Part shown: positions 6,184 to 12,542 of the stretch, in pieces
How positions within the stretch are numbered: position 1 is the first letter of the stretch
Layout: each line of letters opens with the position of its first letter
Position numbers and translations under genes: made by a program
Origin: JBDHUJ01 sp039809105
Lineage (GTDB): Bacteria; Patescibacteriota; Saccharimonadia; Saccharimonadales; UBA4665
Direction: 5' to 3'
Assembly: GCA_039809105.1 (NCBI GenBank)
Contig: JBDHUJ010000038.1
Location: 1 to 12,697, forward strand
DNA: 12,697 bases
Notes under the pieces: model-generated
Seen by the model: the letters and a program-made list of their open reading frames with translations, nothing else
Told to the model about the DNA's origin: nothing
Databases searched by the model: none

Positions 6184-7629
6184 CTATTTGTAATTGTCGG
6201 TCCAGTCGTTCTGCATAACGACCAGGTCACCTGCGGCTAGCTGATGCTCTAAATTGGTGTAAAAATCGAGGGGATGCGGTTCGGTTCGGACTTCACCCGT
6301 AAAACCTCCCGCTTCCAGCCCCGAACGAATATATTCGGTTACAGAGTTTTGCATCAGGACGACGACATCTGGGCTGGCGGCGGCGATGAGCCGGCCCATT
6401 TCTTCGTGTACGCGCTGCGTCTCGCGGCCTTGGTCTACCAAACCTGGCGTGACATACAGTTTCCTTTTGGCTGGCAATGCTTTGAGTAGCGCCGTGCCGG
6501 CACGGATGCCTTCGATATTGCCGTTGTAGGTGTCGTCGATAATCCATGCACCGCCCAACTGGTACGGTTGCATGCGATGCTCGAACGGTTGCGTGCGGGC
6601 GATGGCCGCCTGTACCTGCGCTTCGCTGAGGCCGAATTCGAGCGCCAGCGCCGCCGCCAGGCTCAGCGGTCCGACCTGGTGCGCGCCCAGCAGCCCGCTT
6701 TGCAGGCGCAGACGCCGGTTCCCCTTGTGGAGCGTCAATGCCGTGCCTGTGGGCTGGAGCATCACCTCCCTTGCCTTCCAGCCGAGGGCACCCGTGTGGT
6801 CGTACGGTTGCATGCCACTCCGGAGATACGACTGAGCTGTTTCGGAGTCGGCGTTCACGTATACGTGCTCCGCTTCGACATAGTCTGCCAGCGAAAAAAT
6901 ATCTTTGGCCGCCGCCTGCAGCGTTTTGTACTGGTCGAGATGCGCCGGGGCGATGCCCGTGATAATGCCGTGCGTCAGATGCGTGATACGCGCAAAGGCG
7001 GCGACATCGCCCGGCCTGCCTTCGCCGTATTCGATAACTAAGATGTCCTCATCGCCCGCAAGCCCAGCCGCGAACTGGGCGTGTGAAATCGCAACGTTCT
7101 TGTTGGCGGGCGTGGCTGCTACCTTCTTCTGCTCGCCCAGCACCGTCACTAGCAGCTCCTTCATGCTGGTTTTGCCGTAGCTGCCGGCGACCGCAATCCG
7201 TATGCCCGGATGGGCCGCGAAAATCCGTTCGGACTGCGCTACCTGCCGCCGCTGTTTCGGGGCCGAGATGAACACACGGCCCAGTACCAGCGGTACTACG
7301 ACCAGGTGTGCCCAGACCAGCGGATACGACAGCACTAGCGCCAGGCCAAAATACAGTCCGCCCGCGAAATCATCCCAGCGCCACAGTACGAAACAGCGCA
7401 GCGCGAGCACCAGCTGCACAGCGATGCCGGACACCACAGCCGAACGGAGCAGACGCGCCGCTTTCGTGCGGTGCAGCTCGCGCCGGTACATCACCCGCGA
7501 AAAATCCTGCGTCCGCCAGAACCAGCGCAGGTACGGCCCGGCCTGGTATTCGGTAGCCTGCAGCATGTACACGATGGTTTTCGAAAAGCTGCCAAGGCTG
7601 TATAAACATTTCAGGCTCCGGAACAGCAC
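6184..7629 (-). CDS. Membrane-anchored MurF-like Mur ligase, paralogue 1
   Basis: 481 residues from a GTG start. Two hydrophobic segments (about 62-83 and 90-118) replace the usual N-terminal UDP-MurNAc-peptide-binding domain of MurF. A Mur ligase core follows: ATP-binding GSYGKTS (149-155), NKN (176-178), VIEYGEG (Glu200), APAHLDQY (His230), AAAKDIF (Lys242, at the place of the carbamylated lysine), HRM (351-353) and DDTYNGN (365-371), the MurF-type signature. The C-terminal domain has TPGLVDQG where MurF usually has LGxMxELG. The expected role is attaching a D-Ala-D-X dipeptide or similar group to a wall precursor, perhaps a lipid-linked one given the anchor (inference). The start shares one base with the hydrolase stop (TAGTG), with GGGAG eight bases upstream, so the pair is translationally coupled. 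Ddl follows directly. Confidence 0.88.
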   Translation of the reverse strand: MLFRSLKCLYSLGSFSKTIVYMLQATEYQAGPYLRWFWRTQDFSRVMYRRELHRTKAARLLRSAVVSGIAVQLVLALRCFVLWRWDDFAGGLYFGLALVLSYPLVWAHLVVVPLVLGRVFISAPKQRRQVAQSERIFAAHPGIRIAVAGSYGKTSMKELLVTVLGEQKKVAATPANKNVAISHAQFAAGLAGDEDILVIEYGEGRPGDVAAFARITHLTHGIITGIAPAHLDQYKTLQAAAKDIFSLADYVEAEHVYVNADSETAQSYLRSGMQPYDHTGALGWKAREVMLQPTGTALTLHKGNRRLRLQSGLLGAHQVGPLSLAAALALEFGLSEAQVQAAIARTQPFEHRMQPYQLGGAWIIDDTYNGNIEGIRAGTALLKALPAKRKLYVTPGLVDQGRETQRVHEEMGRLIAAASPDVVVLMQNSVTEYIRSGLEAGGFTGEVRTEPHPLDFYTNLEHQLAAGDLVVMQNDWTDNYK

Positions 7630-8375
7630 TACAGGAACTCCCGTACCAGCTGCTGGACCTTTTCGGGGCGGTCCAGGTGGACGAAGTGGCCGGCGCCTTT
7701 GATGATTTCCAGCCGCGAGCCCGGTATGGCGGCCGAGAATTCGTAGCCGTAGCGCACCGGCGTGGCCTCGTCGCTCTCGCCATACACGAGCAGTGTCGGG
7801 ATAGTAACCTTCGCGGCATCTTTCCGCACGTCGTCGCTCACCACCCGTTTGAATGTCTCTTGCAAATGCTCTGCCACCAACATGTCGGAACCGACCGTTT
7901 CGTACACTTTGCTTCTGAGCTGTTTCTTCACGCTACCCGGCAGCGGCGTCGCCAGCGCCTTGCCCGTCTTCGTCAGTAAACGGAGCGCTTTGATGCGGCC
8001 TTTGTATTCACTTCGCACACCGGCACTCGCCAGCAACACCAGCTTTTCAGGCTTCAGCAAGCCCGTGGCGACGCCACGGATGGCTATGGCGCCGCCGTTG
8101 GAATGCCCGACAATGGCATATGGCTCCAGGTTTGACTTACGTATAAAAGCCGCGACGAATGCAGCATAGTCGTCCAGCCCCCAGGGTGTGCGGGGCGGTT
8201 CGGTGTTACCGAAGCCCGGCAGGTCCAGTGACACGACATCGAAATCTTTGGCCAATGCCTGCGAAAAGGCCGTCCAGCCGGCGGACTTATCGCCCCAGCC
8301 GTGTAAAATCAGGACTTTTCTGCCTTTGCCGACCCGTTTAAAATCGGTTATCAAGTCTTGGACTATAAGCTGCAT
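7629..8375 (-). CDS. Alpha/beta-fold hydrolase
   Basis: 248 residues, a compact single-domain alpha/beta hydrolase. The oxyanion motif HGWG is at 25-28 and the nucleophile elbow GHSNGG has Ser92. Likely acid Asp202 is in GESDEATP and the catalytic His230 in GAGHFVH. The DLPGFG strand (51-56) is typical of the epoxide hydrolase/esterase-like branch. No signal peptide or membrane segment is seen, so it should be cytoplasmic. The substrate cannot be read from sequence. Its one-base overlap with the MurF-like gene suggests a linked role in wall precursor metabolism, or merely shared expression. The ATG at 8375 has no Shine-Dalgarno sequence. A weak -10-like TAACAT (8387-8382) overlaps the stop of the preceding gene and lies six bases before the ATG. 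Confidence 0.92.
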   Translation of the reverse strand: MQLIVQDLITDFKRVGKGRKVLILHGWGDKSAGWTAFSQALAKDFDVVSLDLPGFGNTEPPRTPWGLDDYAAFVAAFIRKSNLEPYAIVGHSNGGAIAIRGVATGLLKPEKLVLLASAGVRSEYKGRIKALRLLTKTGKALATPLPGSVKKQLRSKVYETVGSDMLVAEHLQETFKRVVSDDVRKDAAKVTIPTLLVYGESDEATPVRYGYEFSAAIPGSRLEIIKGAGHFVHLDRPEKVQQLVREFL

Positions 8376-8384
8376 CGGAATATG

Positions 8385-8651
8385 TTAGGCTGTTTGTGGT
8401 TCGAGTTTGGCTATGCGTGCCTCGTGGTCGTCAACCGCTGCTTGAATCGGCTCCATAGCATCCGCCACGCCCGCAAAACCGTCACGCATTTCTTGACGGA
8501 GCTCTTGGAGTTCGGCTTTCATTCCACCGATTTCAGTCTTCAGTTCAGCCCTCAGCTCAGCCTTGAGTTCGGTTGTCTGTTGACTAAGCTGCTGGCTAAC
8601 TGTAGCAGTTATGAACTGTTTTAGGTCGGCAATGACATCGTCGTTATTCAT
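8385..8651 (-). CDS. Small coiled-coil protein
   Basis: 88 residues, highly polar, no membrane segment. Residues about 15-55 are a run of Gln, Glu, Leu, Lys and Arg with repeated LKAEL/LRAEL/LKTEI units, giving clear heptads of a coiled coil. A second short helix with heptad spacing (DAMEPIQAAVDDHEARIAKLE) closes the protein. It resembles generic coiled-coil oligomerisation or tether proteins; no family is recognised. The ATG at 8651 is seven bases behind the extended -10 box TGGTATACT. It lies between a MurF-like ligase and the hydrolase, nine bases before the latter, so it could be a scaffold for the wall enzymes (inference only). Confidence 0.8.
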   Translation of the reverse strand: MNNDDVIADLKQFITATVSQQLSQQTTELKAELRAELKTEIGGMKAELQELRQEMRDGFAGVADAMEPIQAAVDDHEARIAKLEPQTA

Positions 8652-8658
8652 GGCTTAC

Positions 8659-8667
8659 AGTATACCA
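8659..8667 (-). promoter_or_regulatory. Extended -10 promoter of the coiled-coil gene, leaderless
   Basis: The minus strand reads TGGTATACT: TATACT (8664-8659) with the TGn extension directly after the TAG stop of the MurF-like gene. Seven bases separate it from the ATG at 8651. No convincing -35 box or Shine-Dalgarno site is present. Confidence 0.6.
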
Positions 8668-10308
8668 CTAGTCCCGCGGGGCATCTGTGAACTGCCGCCG
8701 TTTTTTTGACAACCAGCTTTTACCCTGGCGGACCAGCTTGCTGCTGTCTGTCAGGTCGGCCAGCAGGTACTTGAGTGACTCCTCGACAAAGACGCCGTTC
8801 TGTGAACCTTTGGCAAGCACCACAGCACCGGCCCGGAGCTGGCTCTGGACAAACTGACCGGCCTCGTAGGGGCTCAAGAACGATTTGACGCGGCAGCCGC
8901 GGGCCTTGGCTTCGGGCGCAAGGTACACCTCCGCATCGGCACCGACCGTCACGACCAGGTCGAGCTTCTTGGGGTCGCAGTAGACACCGACTTCGCGGTG
9001 CGCCTCCGGCCCATAGGCGCCAAGCTCGTTCATGCTGCCCAAAATGGCGACACGCTGCTTGGTCTTCAGCCCATATAACACATCGAGCGCGGCGTTCGCG
9101 GCAATGGGCGTGGAATTGTAGGTGTCGTCTATCAGCAACGAATCGTGCAGGCCAGGCAGCAGCTGCATCCGGCCGGCAAACGGAGCCAGTTTCGGTACGC
9201 CGGCAGCGATGTCCTTGTGCGGGACGCCCACCATGTCGGCCACACTCACCGCCGCCAGAATAATCTTCGCCCCCTGCACACCAAGGTACTGCGTCTGCAG
9301 GTTCAGCGATGCGCTGGCAATGCGGGCAGTCAGTTTCTGGCCTTTCGCGGTGGTCGCACCAGGCTTGGCGTAGTAAGCCGCTTCGGGCGCTGACACGCTG
9401 TACTCCGCGAACTTCCGGCCCGTCAGATACATGCCGGGTATGTCATCACCGTTTACGAGCACCTGTTTGCTGTAGCCGAACACTGCTAGTTCTTCGGCGG
9501 CTACGGCGTCGAGCGTGCCAAAGTACTCCATGTGCTCCGGGGTCACGCCTGTCACGACTGCTATGTCCGGTTTCACGTAGGCGAACTCTTTCATAAAGCC
9601 GGGGCCGTCGGTGCCAAGCTCTACGACCACTACGTCGTACGGGTACGGCTTTTTCAGTGCCTGGCTGTTGGCGGCAAAAATCTTCAGCCACGCCCATACA
9701 TTGAATAGGTTCGGTTCGGTCTGTCCGAAAAATATCAGCGGCACCGTCACACGGTCGTTGTAGTTACCCGTCTGATAGCGGACGCGCTTGGTCTGCCCGA
9801 GCAGCCCGGCCACAGCCAGTTTGGTGCTTGTTTTGCCGACCGAACCGGCCACGGCTACTACCGTGAATTTGTGCTTTTCGCGTAATTTCACGACCTGGTT
9901 TTCCAGTATGGTACATACCAGCGAACGGCCAGCCTTTTTCGGGTTACAGAAAAAATAAATACCCCGCCACGTAGCCACCTCCAGCCCAAGCAGCAACGCC
10001 CAGGTCAGCGGGTAGGCGACAAGCAATGCCAGACCGAAATACGCATGTGCGCTGTCACCATCGCGCGCCCACTGCACCAGCAGCACCGCGCCAAATGTAA
10101 TCTGCAGCAGCATGCCGAGCCCGAGCAACCACGCCAGGCAGCGCTCAGACAGGCGCAGCGGCGCGCTTTTTGCCACGAAGGTCTTGGTCTGCAGGACCCA
10201 GCCGAAATACCGCCAGGCACTGTACCCGCTGTTCTTCAGCGCAGCGACCAGCGTCACTGGGAACGTCAGGTTATACACGCGGCCCAATGCGCGGAAAAAG
10301 CTTTTCAC
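8668..10308 (-). CDS. Membrane-anchored MurF-like Mur ligase, paralogue 2
   Basis: 546 residues from the GTG at 10308. An ATG at 10347 would add 13 residues. GTG is preferred because the protein then starts MKSFFRALGRVYNLT, aligning with MLFRSLKCLYSLG of paralogue 1, and because CACAAT lies six bases before it. Two membrane segments (about 59-80 and 91-111) precede the ligase core. With this start, the P-loop GSVGKTS is at 155-161, TGNYN at 180-184, VVELGTDG with Glu230, TPEHMEYFG with His259, GRM at 379-381, DDTYNSTP at 394-401 and LGSMNELG at 423-430. These are closer to canonical MurF than paralogue 1. However, the stretch where MurF carries the carbamylated lysine reads AVAAEELAVF with no Lys. 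The tail is very basic (SWLSKKRRQ). The expected role is adding D-Ala-D-X to the stem peptide at the membrane. Confidence 0.87.
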   Translation of the reverse strand: MKSFFRALGRVYNLTFPVTLVAALKNSGYSAWRYFGWVLQTKTFVAKSAPLRLSERCLAWLLGLGMLLQITFGAVLLVQWARDGDSAHAYFGLALLVAYPLTWALLLGLEVATWRGIYFFCNPKKAGRSLVCTILENQVVKLREKHKFTVVAVAGSVGKTSTKLAVAGLLGQTKRVRYQTGNYNDRVTVPLIFFGQTEPNLFNVWAWLKIFAANSQALKKPYPYDVVVVELGTDGPGFMKEFAYVKPDIAVVTGVTPEHMEYFGTLDAVAAEELAVFGYSKQVLVNGDDIPGMYLTGRKFAEYSVSAPEAAYYAKPGATTAKGQKLTARIASASLNLQTQYLGVQGAKIILAAVSVADMVGVPHKDIAAGVPKLAPFAGRMQLLPGLHDSLLIDDTYNSTPIAANAALDVLYGLKTKQRVAILGSMNELGAYGPEAHREVGVYCDPKKLDLVVTVGADAEVYLAPEAKARGCRVKSFLSPYEAGQFVQSQLRAGAVVLAKGSQNGVFVEESLKYLLADLTDSSKLVRQGKSWLSKKRRQFTDAPRD

Positions 10309-10314
10309 CTCTCT

Positions 10315-10323
10315 ATTGTGCCA
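10315..10323 (-). promoter_or_regulatory. Possible extended -10 box of the MurF-like gene
   Basis: The minus strand reads TGGCACAAT: CACAAT (10320-10315, 4/6 to consensus) with the TGn extension, six bases before the GTG at 10308. The spacing matches the other start sites in this window. On its own it is weak, and it would fall inside the gene if the ATG at 10347 is used. Confidence 0.4.
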
Positions 10324-10377
10324 TAAGCGCGTTGCGCTGGCCAGCATAACAGAAATGTGAAACGGGAAACGTGACAG

Positions 10378-10481
10378 CTAACCCACATGCACTTTTTTGT
10401 AAGACGGGGGTCACCTCGCGGAGGCAGGAACGAAGCTACTGGCGGAGCACCCCTGGTGTCAGAAAAGTGCATGTGGGTCAG
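10378..10481. mobile_element. 104-bp MITE with terminal inverted repeats and 9-bp target duplication
   Basis: The ends are inverted repeats of 21 bp with 19 matches: ctaacccacatgcactttt from the left and ctgacccacatgcactttt read inward from the right. Directly abutting both ends is the same 9-bp sequence acgtgacag (10369-10377 and 10482-10490), a target-site duplication. The core is GC-rich, with a partial ggggg/ccccc pairing, and has no coding frame of note. CTGAC-type ends with 9-bp duplications resemble the IS4 family, IS50 group (12 of 19 positions match the IS50 outer end by eye). The parent transposase is not in the window. The insertion is in the gap between two genes and breaks neither. 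Confidence 0.85.
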
Positions 10482-10509
10482 ACGTGACAGAAAGCATCAA
10501 ACAGCTCGG

Positions 10510-10537
10510 CTATTTAAAATAGTCCGCCAGAGCGGAC
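10510..10537 (-). terminator. Probable intrinsic terminator of the 10600-11472 gene
   Basis: On the minus strand gtccgc/gcggac (10537-10532 and 10527-10522) form a 6-bp GC stem around a 4-base loop, followed by TATTTTAAATAG. The T tract is short and broken. It lies 63 bp past the stop of the membrane-anchored protein and before the MITE, separating that gene from the MurF-like gene. Confidence 0.5.
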
Positions 10538-10579
10538 ACGAACGATTCACTTTTCATATTTCTTATTTCACCTTTCAGC

Positions 10580-10604
10580 AGTAATACGCCCCTGGCGTAT
10601 TACT
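10580..10604. repeat. Perfect 11-bp hairpin over a stop codon
   Basis: agtaatacgcc (10580-10590) and ggcgtattact (10594-10604) pair perfectly around a 3-base loop. The TAA stop of the minus-strand gene (10602-10600) lies in the stem. No T tract follows on either strand, so it may protect the mRNA 3' end or be a chance palindrome rather than a terminator. Confidence 0.6.
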
Positions 10605-11472
10605 GGAGTTTGCCGAGGAGTTCGGTGAGCTGCTTGGCAGTCAGGGTCGCTTTGGGCAGTGCCGTTTGCGTCATCAGGCCGAAGCCCTGGTAGGTTTCGT
10701 TGCGGCCACTGGACTGCTGGTCGAGCTCAGCCAGCTGATGGCTCCGCGCGTCGACCACGATGGTGACCGGTATGCTGGCGACGGACGCGTAATCGTTCGC
10801 TTCGACGTCATCGTACTGGTGCACACCGACCAGCTTGCCGAATTCCTGCATGGTCTTTATGTATGCTGCCGGCTTTATGGAGACGGCGTATTTGTATGCC
10901 TTGCGGCCACCCGACTGCACGGTCTGTACTTTGGAGGCATCGTACGTAAACACGCCGCTGCTATGCATGTACGCCAGCAGGTTTTGCCGGGCATCCGGCT
11001 GCAGGTTGGCTATGGGAATCACGCCCATAAGCGTCTGGTCGAACAGTCCGCTCGTAACACTGCTGCTGAGCGTATCGTCGCCGCTGAGCTTGGCCCATTT
11101 GCCGACGACGCTGCTGACATCGAGCGGTTTGCCGTCTTTGCCTTTGGTGGTGGCGACGATTTTCTGATAGCGCACCAGGTCGGTGGTCCGGTCGCTGATT
11201 TCTTCGGTGGCTATAAGGCCGCCGCCCTGCTTAAAGACCGTCAGCGCATGTGCGGCCGGTTGCGCGCCAAGCTGCAGCTGTGTGTACTGCGCCACTTGCA
11301 ACTGGCTATTACCCTGCTTGACTACGCGCGTGACGCCTGGCGTCGACAGGTTGTTCGACAGCATGTCGTTAAATGCCCTGACAGGGTTATCCCGCACACC
11401 GAACCACCATATGGCCGCAACTCCCGCTACTACGACCAACCCGACGACACCTCCGACCCAATACTTCTTCAT
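10600..11472 (-). CDS. Membrane-anchored extracytoplasmic protein of unknown function
   Basis: 290 residues. MKKYW followed by a hydrophobic segment (about 7-26, rich in Gly, Val, Trp) forms an uncleaved signal anchor. There is no lipobox cysteine, so it is not a lipoprotein. The remaining 260 residues are polar, rich in Gln, Thr, Ser and Val, cysteine-free, and look like a secreted beta-rich domain. KYAVSIKPAAYIKTMQEFG and VDARSHQLAELD resemble the repeated strands of lipoprotein-carrier-like folds, but I do not claim that family. Such single-pass proteins with a DNPVRAFNDML-type opening of the soluble part are, in my recollection, common in Saccharibacteria. The ATG at 11472 sits six bases after TACACT. 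It is divergent from the DUF2267 gene. Confidence 0.85.
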   Translation of the reverse strand: MKKYWVGGVVGLVVVAGVAAIWWFGVRDNPVRAFNDMLSNNLSTPGVTRVVKQGNSQLQVAQYTQLQLGAQPAAHALTVFKQGGGLIATEEISDRTTDLVRYQKIVATTKGKDGKPLDVSSVVGKWAKLSGDDTLSSSVTSGLFDQTLMGVIPIANLQPDARQNLLAYMHSSGVFTYDASKVQTVQSGGRKAYKYAVSIKPAAYIKTMQEFGKLVGVHQYDDVEANDYASVASIPVTIVVDARSHQLAELDQQSSGRNETYQGFGLMTQTALPKATLTAKQLTELLGKLQ

Positions 11473-11478
11473 ACACCC

Positions 11479-11487
11479 AGTGTAGCA
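11479..11487 (-). promoter_or_regulatory. Extended -10 promoter, leaderless
   Basis: The minus strand reads TGCTACACT: TACACT (11484-11479, 4/6 to TATAAT) with the TGn extension, six bases before the ATG at 11472. No Shine-Dalgarno sequence or good -35 box is present. Confidence 0.5.
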
Positions 11488-11537
11488 GATGCGTCACCGC
11501 CACGGATGAAAAAGCATGCAGACCGGTTCTGCTATTC

Positions 11538-11575
11538 TTCACAATTGTTCTCGGAACCTCGAAAACAATTGTGAA
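11538..11575. repeat. Inverted repeat between divergent genes
   Basis: ttcacaattgtt (11538-11549) and aacaattgtgaa (11564-11575) are perfect 12-bp inverted repeats around a 14-base loop that itself has a partial ctcg/cgag pairing. It lies between the divergent membrane-protein gene and the DUF2267 gene, about 51 bp beyond the -10 box of the former. No T tract suited to termination follows on either strand. An operator for one or both genes is the simplest reading. No convincing promoter for the + strand genes was found between here and 11631. Confidence 0.6.
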
Positions 11576-11630
11576 AAAGCTTATAGCGAATCTTAAGCTT
11601 GGGCGCGCATAGTGGTGGTGTAACGTAAGC

Positions 11631-11636
11631 GGAGGG
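11631..11636 (+). promoter_or_regulatory. Shine-Dalgarno site of the DUF2267 gene
   Basis: GGAGGG, 10 bases before the ATG at 11647. Strong ribosome binding here contrasts with the leaderless-style starts of the minus-strand genes. Confidence 0.7.
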
Positions 11637-11646
11637 AACCAAGCGA

Positions 11647-12009
11647 ATGAGCTATCATGACCTTATACGAAGAATCAAAGAAGCGGCCGGAGCCGCCGAC
11701 GACGAGTCCCAGGAAGCACTGGAGCTGGTCGTAGAAAACGTAGCCGTGCACCTGACAGACCCCACTCGCAAAGAGTTTGCAGCCGCACTTCCCGATGAGC
11801 TCCAGCATGCCGCCCAGATGGTGCCAACCGCTTCGCATCTCGACGAAGACATCATCAGCCAGCTGATGGATATAGAAGACGTCGAAGAGACCGAAGCGAA
11901 GAACTACATCCGGGCCGCTTGGCAGGCTATAAAAGATATGTTCGACGGCCGCGAGGTCGACGACATAAAGGCCGAACTCCCGCACAACATGGTCGCGGTG
12001 CTGGAATAA
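11647..12009 (+). CDS. DUF2267 domain protein
   Basis: 120 residues, acidic, all-helical, no membrane segment. It is built of two similar halves. The first runs from YHDLIRRIKEAAG to FAAALPDELQ (residues about 3-53). The second runs from DEDIISQLMDIEDV to IKAELPHNMVAV (about 66-118). Both end in the (A/E)xLPxxM/L motif typical of DUF2267. The biochemical role of DUF2267 is unknown; proteins of this family are often small and linked to stress-type genes. The ATG at 11647 follows GGAGGG. It is followed after 52 bp by a second small gene with its own strong ribosome site, probably on the same transcript. Confidence 0.85.
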   Translation: MSYHDLIRRIKEAAGAADDESQEALELVVENVAVHLTDPTRKEFAAALPDELQHAAQMVPTASHLDEDIISQLMDIEDVEETEAKNYIRAAWQAIKDMFDGREVDDIKAELPHNMVAVLE

Positions 12010-12047
12010 TCCCTCACCATATGCAATCCGTATCGTAAACGAAACAA

Positions 12048-12054
12048 AAGGAGG
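12048..12054 (+). promoter_or_regulatory. Shine-Dalgarno site of the 60-aa gene
   Basis: AAGGAGG, seven bases before the ATG at 12062: near-perfect sequence and spacing. It supports this short frame as a real gene and this ATG rather than the second ATG two codons later. Confidence 0.8.
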
Positions 12055-12061
12055 CATACAT

Positions 12062-12244
12062 ATGTCGATGGCAGAAAAGAACCGGCGCGAGCATCCGGGT
12101 ACCAAGCAGGGCGAAAGCAAAGCGCACAGCCTGGCGCACAAATACGACAGCCGCAAAATGACCACCGTCGTAAACCACAACCACTACGAACGCAACCACG
12201 GCTTCGAAAGCGCCAAACGTGGCGACAAGCGCCTCGCCGACTAG
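12062..12244 (+). CDS. Small basic hydrophilic protein of unknown function
   Basis: 60 residues, very polar, rich in Lys, Arg, His, Asn and Glu, with no hydrophobic core or cysteine. HNHYERNHG is notably rich in His and Asn. Composition suggests a disordered or nucleic-acid-associated peptide, but this is inference; no family is recognised. The strong AAGGAGG seven bases upstream is the main evidence that it is translated. It follows the DUF2267 gene by 52 bp and is followed at once by the hairpin block beginning at 12257. Confidence 0.72.
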   Translation: MSMAEKNRREHPGTKQGESKAHSLAHKYDSRKMTTVVNHNHYERNHGFESAKRGDKRLAD

Positions 12245-12256
12245 CCTACATAACCT

Positions 12257-12280
12257 GAGCTCGACATAACTGCCGAGCTC
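12257..12280. repeat. Hairpin after the 60-aa gene
   Basis: gagctcg (12257-12263) and cgagctc (12274-12280) form a perfect 7-bp stem with a 10-base loop, 12 bp after the stop. No T tract. Its left arm can instead pair with 12400-12411. Confidence 0.6.
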
Positions 12281-12284
12281 ATAA

Positions 12285-12304
12285 GGGGAGGGCTCGCCCT
12301 CCCC
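12285..12304. repeat. GC-rich hairpin, module A
   Basis: ggggagggc (12285-12293) and gccctcccc (12296-12304) are perfect 9-bp arms around TC. It abuts the next hairpin without a gap. Confidence 0.8.
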
Positions 12305-12339
12305 GCTAGCTATACCGGAGTAAATCCGGTATAGCTAGC
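12305..12339. repeat. Long perfect hairpin, module A
   Basis: gctagctataccgga (12305-12319) and its exact complement (12325-12339) form a 15-bp stem with loop GTAAA. A stem this long and exact is unlikely by chance. No T tract follows. Confidence 0.85.
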
Positions 12340-12491
12340 TCTCCACCCCTAAAGGCTTCGCTGACGCTTGCTTGCACCTGGCGGTGCTAACGGGGGTGCT
12401 TATGTCGAGCTGGGGTTACATACTCCACCCCAAGCACCTCCACATGAGCGATAGCGCACGAGGGCGTAAGCCCGAGCTTTAGGGGGAGGGA

Positions 12492-12522
12492 GCTTTCTTT
12501 TGAATTCATTTCAAAAGAAAGC
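12492..12522. repeat. Long perfect hairpin, module B
   Basis: gctttcttttgaa (12492-12504) and ttcaaaagaaagc (12510-12522) form a perfect 13-bp, AT-rich stem with loop TTCAT. It abuts the GC-rich hairpin at 12523. Confidence 0.85.
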
Positions 12523-12542
12523 GGGAGGGGCGAGCCCCTCCC
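12523..12542. repeat. GC-rich hairpin, module B
   Basis: gggaggggc (12523-12531) and gcccctccc (12534-12542) are perfect 9-bp arms around GA. It resembles the module A stem at 12285-12304, but here it follows the long hairpin rather than preceding it. Confidence 0.8.

Noticed and set aside
10378..10481. A small structured RNA such as SRP RNA (ggcaggaacgaagc looked promising)
   Set aside because: The conserved SRP loop and GGAAGGAAGCAGC-like core are missing, while the inverted ends plus exact 9-bp flanking duplication are fully explained by a MITE.
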